Shown here: positions 7,120-12,919 of the stretch, piece by piece | Layout of the letters: each line of letters starts with the position of its first letter | How positions within the stretch are numbered: the stretch's first letter is position 1 | Notes under the pieces: model-generated | Told to the model about the DNA's origin: nothing | Seen by the model: the letters and a program-made list of their open reading frames with translations, nothing else | Database searches by the model: none | NCBI GenBank assembly: GCA_944392285.1 | Contig: CALXWF010000133.1 | Coordinates: forward strand, 1 to 20,984 | Reading direction: 5' to 3' | DNA from: an uncultured Alphaproteobacteria bacterium | GTDB lineage: Bacteria > Pseudomonadota > Alphaproteobacteria > RF32 > CAG-239 | DNA: 20,984 nucleotides | Translations under genes and position numbers: made by a program

Positions 7120-8169
7120 ATGTCAGAAAGAGATGATGTTTTTGCCAGAGGGGACCGCCTTTTGCGGAAGCCTCTTAAATATGGCGGAAAATCTGCCGTT
7201 TCGGAGCAAGTGTTGCGGCTTAGATTGCGGCAAAAATTGCGGCAGTGGCGGAATCGGGCTTTGGTCGGGGCAATGTTGGTCGGCGGTTTGACGGCAGGGG
7301 TTAAAAGTTGCTTTGAAAATAAAGATAAAAATGTGGCCGAGCAAAGTGTGGTCGCTAAACGCAATATGCAAAATATTGCTAAAATTCAGGCCGAAATTAT
7401 GACGGCTATTGCCTATGTGGAAGGGTTTTCGGATAAGCCGTATTTTTGCGGCGCCAAACAGACAATCGGTTATGGCTCTACCTTTTATCCGAACGGGGAA
7501 GCCGTGGGCAAAAATGACAAGGCCATCAGTTGTAAACTGCCGGTTAAATATTATAAAGGTGCAGAGTTTAAAAAAGGGCGCGAATATGTTTATCATCATT
7601 TGCAGAAAGAGGTGTACCCGTTTATTGAAAAATATGTGACCCGCGATTTGAGCAAAAATGAACTGCTCGGTGTGGTGTTGTTTGTTTATAATGTCGGGGG
7701 AGAAAATTTTTCAGGCCATAAGAAAAACGGCAAAGTTTGTGGTAAAGAATCGGCTTTTTTGCAGGCTTTGAATAAAGGCGACGCGCTTGAAGATTGTGCC
7801 GTTAAAATGACGGGGTTTCGCGCCATGAACGGTAAAAGGGCTAATGGTTTGCTTAAAAGGCATTGGGTGGCGATGGCTTTGTTTTGTGATAAAATCAACG
7901 CGCAAGATTTGCTTAAGCTCAAGGCAACGGGTTTTTATGATATTAAAGATTTGTCTTTCTTTTATAAAAAAGAAGCAAAAACTGCCGCAGATTATTGGGA
8001 GCCTGATTTTTCTGCAAAGAAAATTAAGCAATTTTTGCGAGAGCAGGCGGCAACTGGCGAAGAAAAAGGAACAAAAAATATTTTGGATGATGAAGTGGTT
8101 GCCGCGATTAAAAAATCTGCAAGTTTTGATTTGGCCGCCGTGTGGCACGAGAGAGAAAAACAGCATTGA
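7120..8169 (+). CDS. Membrane-anchored GH24 (phage-type) muramidase
   Basis: The ATG at 7120 is 6 nt after AAGGAG (7108-7113), which favours it over the GTG at 7117 and gives 349 aa. Residues 1-45 are basic and presumably cytoplasmic. Residues 46-61 are a weakly hydrophobic, Gly/Ala-rich membrane segment (ALVGAMLVGGLTAGV) followed by Cys64. The GH24 lysozyme domain starts near residue 90: Glu101 in AYVEGF, Cys110 in YFCGAK and Thr115 in TIGYG match the Glu-Asp/Cys-Thr catalytic arrangement of T4/P21-type endolysins, with Cys in the Asp position. The downstream motif ELLGVVLFVYNVG is also typical of the family. The last 100 or so residues are unrecognised. It should cleave MurNAc-GlcNAc bonds in the periplasm. 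No holin, spanin or other phage gene is adjacent, so it may be a domesticated remodelling enzyme. Confidence 0.85.
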   Translation: MSERDDVFARGDRLLRKPLKYGGKSAVSEQVLRLRLRQKLRQWRNRALVGAMLVGGLTAGVKSCFENKDKNVAEQSVVAKRNMQNIAKIQAEIMTAIAYVEGFSDKPYFCGAKQTIGYGSTFYPNGEAVGKNDKAISCKLPVKYYKGAEFKKGREYVYHHLQKEVYPFIEKYVTRDLSKNELLGVVLFVYNVGGENFSGHKKNGKVCGKESAFLQALNKGDALEDCAVKMTGFRAMNGKRANGLLKRHWVAMALFCDKINAQDLLKLKATGFYDIKDLSFFYKKEAKTAADYWEPDFSAKKIKQFLREQAATGEEKGTKNILDDEVVAAIKKSASFDLAAVWHEREKQH

Positions 8170-8194
8170 CAGTTTGAGGCTGACGGCGTAGGTT
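8166..8194 (+). promoter_or_regulatory. Predicted promoter overlapping the muramidase stop codon
   Basis: TTGACA (8166-8171) contains the TGA stop (8167-8169); a 17-nt spacer leads to TAGGTT (8189-8194). It would serve the gene starting at 8250. Confidence 0.4.
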
Positions 8195-8249
8195 GTCTTT
8201 GTAAAAAAATTTATTGTGTTGTGATTATTAATCTTAAAAAACAAATTAT

Positions 8250-8978
8250 ATGAAATGCGAAAAAAAATATCGTCAAGAGATGGAGGCCTTTAAGGCTTGT
8301 CCTGAATTTTTGGAAATTGCACAATCTTGCAGTGTGGGCGAGGGTGATTTTTTGCTTTTGGGGGTTGCACCAAGAGGAGAGATTACGCCGTATATTGTGG
8401 AACATGGAGTCTATGAAAGCCCTATTATCGGCGGGTTTCGGCCTTTTGAAAGTGAGTATTTTTATACAACCCCGAGAGCTTGGCGCAAAGTAGCAAGAAT
8501 GGCCGGTTCATCAGGCTATGCTGAAGACGGGACGTTTTTCAGGCGGTTTGCTTGGGCGCAGGTATATTATGTGACAAAAACAACTGAGGGCTTTAATCTG
8601 ATGTTGTTTTTAGATGCAGATGAATGGCTGAACGGTCGTGTCTTTTTTCAGGCGGTAAGACGCTTGGCAGAGATTAAAGACTGTTTTGTCGTTACGGATT
8701 CTCCGGAGTTGTGGTATATTAAACTCCCAAACGAAAAAGGTGCCTGGCAACAAGGTTTGTGGGTGTGGCGTGCCGTTTGGGCGCAGCGCTCGGATGGCTC
8801 GGCTTTTTCGGTGTTGAGCGCCGTTGAAAGTGGAGATACCAAAATTATTCCAAACCTTGAGGTTTTTAAAAACGGAAATTATCAGCATTCTTTGGAAGGC
8901 GTGTCTTTTTTGACAACAAATTTGACGCGTTTTGCCGTTGATGCTAAGGAAAAATATTTGCTGCACAGATGTGAATGA
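8250..8978 (+). CDS. Hypothetical protein, 242 aa, aromatic- and Cys-containing
   Basis: I do not recognise a family. The product has no signal peptide or membrane helix and looks cytoplasmic. It is rich in aromatics, with a Trp cluster (GLWVWRAVWAQRS, about 179-191), and has cysteines near both ends (KCEKK, FKACPEF, AQSC, LHRCE). A hydrophobic strand followed by acidic residues (FNLMLFLDADEW) sits mid-protein. There is no Shine-Dalgarno site; the leader is A/T-rich (attattaatcttaaaaa at 8224-8240) and closely resembles the leaders of the next two genes. It has its own predicted promoter and a strong terminator, so it is probably monocistronic. Confidence 0.7.
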   Translation: MKCEKKYRQEMEAFKACPEFLEIAQSCSVGEGDFLLLGVAPRGEITPYIVEHGVYESPIIGGFRPFESEYFYTTPRAWRKVARMAGSSGYAEDGTFFRRFAWAQVYYVTKTTEGFNLMLFLDADEWLNGRVFFQAVRRLAEIKDCFVVTDSPELWYIKLPNEKGAWQQGLWVWRAVWAQRSDGSAFSVLSAVESGDTKIIPNLEVFKNGNYQHSLEGVSFLTTNLTRFAVDAKEKYLLHRCE

Positions 8979-8994
8979 TGTTTTTTGTTTTTTG

Positions 8995-9018
8995 AGCCCG
9001 GGAAACCGGGCTTTTTTT
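8995..9018 (+). terminator. Rho-independent terminator with GAAA loop
   Basis: Stem agcccgg (8995-9001), loop gaaa, ccgggct (9006-9012), then seven Ts. Confidence 0.95.
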
Positions 9019-9039
9019 GTGCTCAAAAGGTTTTAATGT

Positions 9040-9068
9040 TTGACAAAAACAGATAAAGGCGTTACAAG
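9040..9068 (+). promoter_or_regulatory. Predicted promoter of the 112-aa orphan gene
   Basis: TTGACA (9040-9045), a 17-nt spacer and TACAAG (9063-9068); the leader to the ATG at 9119 is about 45 nt. Confidence 0.5.
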
Positions 9069-9118
9069 CAAGACAGTATTTTACAATTATAAAAATTATT
9101 AATAAAAATCAATATATT

Positions 9119-9457
9119 ATGTCTTGGAATTTTGAAAAATGGAAAGAAGATTATTGGAATTGCCGCAGCCAACTTTTGTATGTGGGTGCCGTTAATTCTT
9201 GGGGCAAAAAACGTATGCAGTTTGTTGAAGAACTTTTGCATCATTTGCCTAAAAATTCCGAGGGTCTGAAAAAAGAGTTCGGCAGCGTGGAAAATTTTGT
9301 AAATTTTTTGTGCCGAGACTATGACCTTATTTGCAGTTTGGGCAAGCCGTTGCAATGTTTGATGCAAGAGCTTGAGGCCGATGACGGAAGTCAAAAAGGC
9401 ATCAGAGAAATTGAAGAAGTGCTTGATGGCTATGTCTGTTCTTTAAAAAGTCAATGA
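9119..9457 (+). CDS. Hypothetical small protein, 112 aa
   Basis: No family recognised. It is predicted to be a soluble, mostly helical protein with an aromatic N-terminus (MSWNFEKWKEDYWNCRSQ), four cysteines and an acidic C-terminal half (LEADDGSQKGIREIEEVLDG). There is no signal peptide or TM segment. The leader lacks a Shine-Dalgarno site but has attattaataaaaatc at 9095-9110, much like the leaders of the genes at 8250 and 9546. The stop codon lies inside the left arm of the terminator stem, which supports this exact 3' end. It has its own promoter and terminator. Confidence 0.65.
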   Translation: MSWNFEKWKEDYWNCRSQLLYVGAVNSWGKKRMQFVEELLHHLPKNSEGLKKEFGSVENFVNFLCRDYDLICSLGKPLQCLMQELEADDGSQKGIREIEEVLDGYVCSLKSQ

Positions 9458-9480
9458 TTTTTACATCATTGGCTTTTTTT
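9447..9480 (+). terminator. Rho-independent terminator overlapping the stop codon
   Basis: A 12-bp stem with one G-U pair, aaagtcaatgat (9447-9458) / atcattggcttt (9465-9476), followed by Ts to 9480. Confidence 0.9.
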
Positions 9481-9482
9481 AT

Positions 9483-9512
9483 TTGACAAATTTTTTTTAA
9501 AGTGTTTAGATT
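9483..9512 (+). promoter_or_regulatory. Predicted promoter of the 194-aa orphan gene
   Basis: TTGACA (9483-9488), an 18-nt spacer and TAGATT (9507-9512), directly after the preceding terminator. Confidence 0.45.
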
Positions 9513-9545
9513 AGCGCCATATATTAATAATTAAAAAATTATTCT

Positions 9546-10130
9546 ATGGAAACAAAAGAAAAGCTAAGAACGGACTTAAGAAAGTCTGCTTATTTTGAGC
9601 CGTTTGCAAATTGGGAGGCTCATGATTTTAAGTGTTTCGTAAAAAGCCATGCGCTTGTGCCCGATACTTATTTTATGGTCGGGATTATCGCCGATAAGAG
9701 AAAAAGAAGCGGTGATTTTGTGGCAAGTAAGGTCCACTTTTATATCCAAAATTGTGATAATACGCATCGGCGCTATCGCAAGATTGTTTTGGATGCTACC
9801 AACCCTCATGAAGAGAAAGACGTTGTTTTGGTTAAAGGACGCGTTTATCATGCGCTCGACAGAGTAAACTGCGAGCTGATATTCGTCGAAAATGAGTGGA
9901 AGGAAGCTGAGAAAGTTGCGGCTTTGTTTGAGAAAATGTGCGGTGAAAAAGTGCCTGAAGTACAAAGGTATGTTTTTGACTGCCAAAGAGACGGCGGCTA
10001 TTTTTTGGCCGGTGAAACCTACGAGGTTTGGGCGTCTCAACTTGCCGACGGACGCGTGCTCGTGTGCGACTATAATGTCGGTCTGCCCTGGTGCTTTGCC
10101 GGTGCTTGCGGAACATTAAAAAGAATTTAA
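9546..10130 (+). CDS. Hypothetical protein, 194 aa
   Basis: No family recognised. The N-terminus is charged (METKEKLRTDLRKS). The rest alternates beta-like segments (DTYFMVGIIADKR, KVHFYIQNCDN, RYRKIVLDA, KDVVLVKGRVYHAL, CELIFVENEW) with one amphipathic helix (EAEKVAALFEKMCGE), and ends in a Gly/Cys-rich strand (GLPWCFAGACGTLKRI). Five or six cysteines are present. No signal peptide or TM segment is evident. The leader is Shine-Dalgarno-less and A/T-rich (atattaataattaaaaaatt, 9521-9540), matching the two upstream orphan genes. It is monocistronic between its own promoter and terminator. The shared expression layout suggests co-regulation with those neighbours, but sequence similarity between the proteins is not apparent. 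Confidence 0.7.
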   Translation: METKEKLRTDLRKSAYFEPFANWEAHDFKCFVKSHALVPDTYFMVGIIADKRKRSGDFVASKVHFYIQNCDNTHRRYRKIVLDATNPHEEKDVVLVKGRVYHALDRVNCELIFVENEWKEAEKVAALFEKMCGEKVPEVQRYVFDCQRDGGYFLAGETYEVWASQLADGRVLVCDYNVGLPWCFAGACGTLKRI

Positions 10131-10159
10131 GGTGATACTTTTAGAGTATCACCTTTTTT
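10129..10159 (+). terminator. Rho-independent terminator, perfect 11-bp stem
   Basis: aaggtgatact (10129-10139) / agtatcacctt (10145-10155), then T6; it overlaps the last bases of the TAA stop. Confidence 0.95.
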
Positions 10160-10304
10160 GTTTGTTAGGCAGAAAAATAAAAATATTTGTTAATTTTTTG
10201 CTTTGGGGCATTTTTGTTATTGAAAAATAAATTTTTATTGCTTAAGTTATAGCTGTATTAGTTGTTTATCAATTAAGAAAATGAAACCCATATGGAGATA
10301 TAAA

Positions 10305-10763
10305 ATGAAAAAACTTTTAAGTTTGTTCTGCGCTATCATTGCTTTGACAGGCTGTTCCAGCTTAGGTGAGAGCTCATTGTTCGGCGGCAGCGAATGTGCT
10401 ACCAAAGAAGCTCGTGACTTTATGGCTAACGCCGAAGACAGAGTATTCTTCAACTTCGACAGCTCTGCTATTACTAACAATGCAGCTGAAGTTTTGAAAA
10501 CTCAGGCTGATTGGCTGAATAAACACAAAAACGTTAACGTCATCGTTCAAGGTTACTGCGATGAAAGAGGTACTCGTGAATACAACTTGGCTTTGGGTGA
10601 ACGTCGCGCCAATGCCGTTAAACAATACCTCGTTTCTTTGGGCGTAGCTGCTGACAGAATTTCTACCATTTCTTATGGTAAAGAAAGACCGGCAGTTTTG
10701 GGCAGCAATGAAGCCGCCTGGGCTCAGAATCGTCGTGCCGTAACTGTTGTTAGAGCTAACTAA
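10305..10763 (+). CDS. pal: Peptidoglycan-associated lipoprotein Pal
   Basis: A 152-aa outer-membrane lipoprotein of the Tol-Pal system, which tethers the outer membrane to peptidoglycan during constriction. The start at 10305 has GGAG 7 nt upstream and begins the lipoprotein signal MKKLLSLFCAIIALTGC (Cys17); an upstream in-frame ATG at 10281 would add a charged extension before the signal and is rejected. The OmpA C-terminal domain covers about 45-152, with VFFNFDSSAI, the glycan-binding motif GYCDERGTREYNLALGERRA and the C-terminal AWAQNRRAVTVV. The position after G is Tyr rather than the common His of GHxDERGT. cpoB follows, but a terminator and new promoter separate them, and no tolB lies upstream. 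Confidence 0.95.
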   Translation: MKKLLSLFCAIIALTGCSSLGESSLFGGSECATKEARDFMANAEDRVFFNFDSSAITNNAAEVLKTQADWLNKHKNVNVIVQGYCDERGTREYNLALGERRANAVKQYLVSLGVAADRISTISYGKERPAVLGSNEAAWAQNRRAVTVVRAN

Positions 10764-10782
10764 TATACGGTTTTGACAATTA

Positions 10783-10815
10783 AAAACGTATCCCTTTTGG
10801 GATACGTTTTTTTTT
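10783..10815 (+). terminator. Rho-independent terminator after pal
   Basis: aacgtatccc (10785-10794), tttt loop, gggatacgtt (10799-10808), then a long T run. Confidence 0.95.
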
Positions 10816-10819
10816 GCCC

Positions 10820-10848
10820 TTGAGATTAGCGACGTTTTATTTTATAAC
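10820..10848 (+). promoter_or_regulatory. Predicted promoter of cpoB-tilS
   Basis: TTGAGA (10820-10825), a 17-nt spacer and TATAAC (10843-10848). This is among the best -10 matches in the window. It lies directly after the pal terminator. Confidence 0.55.
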
Positions 10849-10883
10849 AGAAAAAGGTTTAATCTGCTTAATGAGGATTTGAA

Positions 10884-11726
10884 ATGAAAAATTTGTATAC
10901 CGCTTTGTTGGGTGTGAGCTTGTTTGCGGCCTTGCCGGCTCAGGCACAAAATGTAGAAAGTCTGCAAAGAGAGATTGACGAACTGCGTGAAGATGTGGTG
11001 GTTTTGCAGCGTAAGGCCTATAGAAGCCAGAGCGGTGATAATCCGCAAACTGCTGCCGATATGGCCCTTAAAATCGGCCAGTTTGATGAGCTGTTGCGCG
11101 ATGTTATCGGTAAGACAGATGAACTGGAATTTAAGATTAAAAAAATTAATGAGCGGATTGACTTGTTGAATAAAGATATTGACGTGCGGATAAAAATGTT
11201 GGAGGGCAAACCGCTGAACAGCAATGGCGGTAATGCTAATCTGAACAGTGCCAAGTTTGACGCTCCTAAAGCACAAAATGCGCCAAAATCCGTGACCGGT
11301 GACAGCGTTAAAGGCGAGGAGCTTAAACCTCTGAAAAGCCAAGACGTTGAAGGAATGTATCAGGAAGGGCTCGAGGCCTTAAAAGCCGGAAACAGTGAAA
11401 CGGCCGCCAAAAATTTTGAAACAATTTTAAGCAAGTTTCCCAATGATAAATTAGCCGGTAATGCTCAATATTGGTTGGGTGAGGTTTATTACGGCAAAAA
11501 AGATTATCAGCGCGCGGCAGTGGCTTTCGGCAAAGGGTATCAAAATTATAAAAGCGGTGCCAAAGGGGCAGACAGCTTGCTTAAGCTCGGAATGTCAATG
11601 AAAGAGTTGGGTAAAAAAGAAGAGGCCTGCGCCGCCTTTTTAGGCTTGGCAGAGGAATTTCCCAAAGCGGAAGAAACTCTTAAAAATAAAGCGGCTGCTC
11701 AAGCTAAGGCTGCCGGCTGTAAATAA
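10884..11726 (+). CDS. cpoB: Tol-Pal system protein CpoB/YbgF
   Basis: A 280-aa periplasmic protein that coordinates Tol-Pal with peptidoglycan synthesis during division. GAGGA lies 6 nt before the ATG. The Sec signal peptide ends PAQA|Q at about residue 21. Residues 24-45 and about 75-110 are coiled-coil-like heptads (ESLQREIDELREDVVVLQRK; DELEFKIKKINERIDLLNKD), the trimerising region of YbgF. After a Gly/Asn-rich linker, about 155-275 form tetratricopeptide repeats (MYQEGLEALKAGNSETA; AQYWLGEVYYGKKDYQRAA; SLLKLGMSMKELGKKEEA), ending with an Ala/Lys-rich tail. Placement after pal and before tilS is the usual alphaproteobacterial order. Confidence 0.93.
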   Translation: MKNLYTALLGVSLFAALPAQAQNVESLQREIDELREDVVVLQRKAYRSQSGDNPQTAADMALKIGQFDELLRDVIGKTDELEFKIKKINERIDLLNKDIDVRIKMLEGKPLNSNGGNANLNSAKFDAPKAQNAPKSVTGDSVKGEELKPLKSQDVEGMYQEGLEALKAGNSETAAKNFETILSKFPNDKLAGNAQYWLGEVYYGKKDYQRAAVAFGKGYQNYKSGAKGADSLLKLGMSMKELGKKEEACAAFLGLAEEFPKAEETLKNKAAAQAKAAGCK

Positions 11727-11743
11727 GACTTTGTTGTGTTTTG

Positions 11744-12826
11744 ATGCCAGAATTAGAGAAATTTTTTGATACTTATCCTCTGGACGGAGAGGTCGCGGCT
11801 GTCGGGGTCTCCGGCGGGGCTGATTCTTTGGCTTTGGTCTATTTGATGCAAGAATGGGCGCAGCAAAAACACAAGAGAATCGTGGCGCTGACGGTGAACC
11901 ATGGTTTGCGCCCTGAAGCCGGCGCAGAAGCCGAATATGTTGCCAAACTTATGAAAAAGGCCAAAATAGAACACCATATTTTGCTTTGGCAAGGTGAAAA
12001 ACCTGAAAACGGCGTGGAAGAAGCCGCCAGAGAAGCGCGTTATGCCTTGCTTGGGGATTGGTGCGCTGCACATGGGGTTAAAAGTTTGGTTATTGCGCAT
12101 CATCGGCGTGATCAGGCAGAAACTTTTCTGATGCGTCTGCAACGCGGCAGCGGGGTTGACGGTTTGGCCGGTATGGCGCCGGTCAGTTTCCGCGGCGAAT
12201 TGAGAATTATGAGACCGCTCTTAGAGACAAATCCGGAAGAATTGAGAGATTATCTGAAAAAAAGAAATATTCGCTGGGTTGAGGATCCGTCAAACGGCAG
12301 TGATGATTATTTGCGGGTACGCATCCGCAAACTGCTGCCGGAACTGGAAGAGAAAATCGGTCTGACGACGGAACGCCTGAGCGCAACGGCGGTGCGTATG
12401 GGGCGGGTGCGTGATTATCTGGACAAACAAAGCGAGAAGTTTATCCGCAGCCATGGAAAAAGTTGGTCGGATTGTGCGTATAGCCTGAGTTACGGAGATT
12501 TTTCCTCTCTGCATGAGGAAATTGCCTTGCGGGTTTTAAGCGGCCTGCTTAAGAAAGTCGGCAATCGCATTTATGCTCCGCGTCTGGACGATTTGCAGCG
12601 TTTATATTTGGCATTGAGAGAAGATGATTATCGGACCAGAACTTTATCTGGCTGTGAAATTCTGCGCCGACAGAATAAAATCTGGATCGTTCCCGAATTG
12701 AAAGGGGTGGTCGGGCTTTCAAAAAAACAATGGGAAGAGTTTTGTGCTTTAAATCCCGTGTACCAAAAAATGAAGCTTCCTTATAAATTAAAACTGGTGC
12801 TTTTTAAGCAAACTCAAGATTTTTGA
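11744..12826 (+). CDS. tilS: tRNA(Ile)-lysidine synthetase
   Basis: TilS adds lysine to C34 of the CAU-anticodon tRNA-Ile so that it reads AUA codons; it is essential in most bacteria. The ATG at 11744 (360 aa) is preferred over the adjacent in-frame TTG at 11741. No Shine-Dalgarno site is visible and the gene begins 17 nt after the cpoB stop, so translation is probably coupled. The PP-loop ATP site VSGGADSLAL lies at 22-31. VNHGLRPEA, AHHRRDQAETFLMRL and the catalytic-domain motif VEDPSN follow. The C-terminal part is short compared with the roughly 430-residue enterobacterial enzyme, but the N-type PP-loop domain is complete. Confidence 0.93.
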   Translation: MPELEKFFDTYPLDGEVAAVGVSGGADSLALVYLMQEWAQQKHKRIVALTVNHGLRPEAGAEAEYVAKLMKKAKIEHHILLWQGEKPENGVEEAAREARYALLGDWCAAHGVKSLVIAHHRRDQAETFLMRLQRGSGVDGLAGMAPVSFRGELRIMRPLLETNPEELRDYLKKRNIRWVEDPSNGSDDYLRVRIRKLLPELEEKIGLTTERLSATAVRMGRVRDYLDKQSEKFIRSHGKSWSDCAYSLSYGDFSSLHEEIALRVLSGLLKKVGNRIYAPRLDDLQRLYLALREDDYRTRTLSGCEILRRQNKIWIVPELKGVVGLSKKQWEEFCALNPVYQKMKLPYKLKLVLFKQTQDF

Positions 12827-12856
12827 CAAAATTTTTGATTTTTATTGACAAAATTT
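12823..12856 (+). repeat. Exact 12-bp direct repeat, 22 bp apart, upstream of the 617-aa gene
   Basis: ttgacaaaattt occurs at 12823-12834 and again at 12845-12856, a period of two helical turns. The first copy overlaps the tilS stop codon; the second contains the predicted -35 of the next gene. Confidence 0.6.
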
Positions 12857-12873
12857 CTTTAATGTGCTATTTT
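12845..12873 (+). promoter_or_regulatory. Predicted promoter of the 617-aa membrane protein gene
   Basis: TTGACA (12845-12850), a 17-nt spacer and TATTTT (12868-12873). The leader of about 40 nt contains a tiny ATGATG...TAA frame but no Shine-Dalgarno site. Confidence 0.5.
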
Positions 12874-12919
12874 GGTTTCTGTTAAGTTATTATGATGTTA
12901 AATTTTTAAGAAACTAGCT

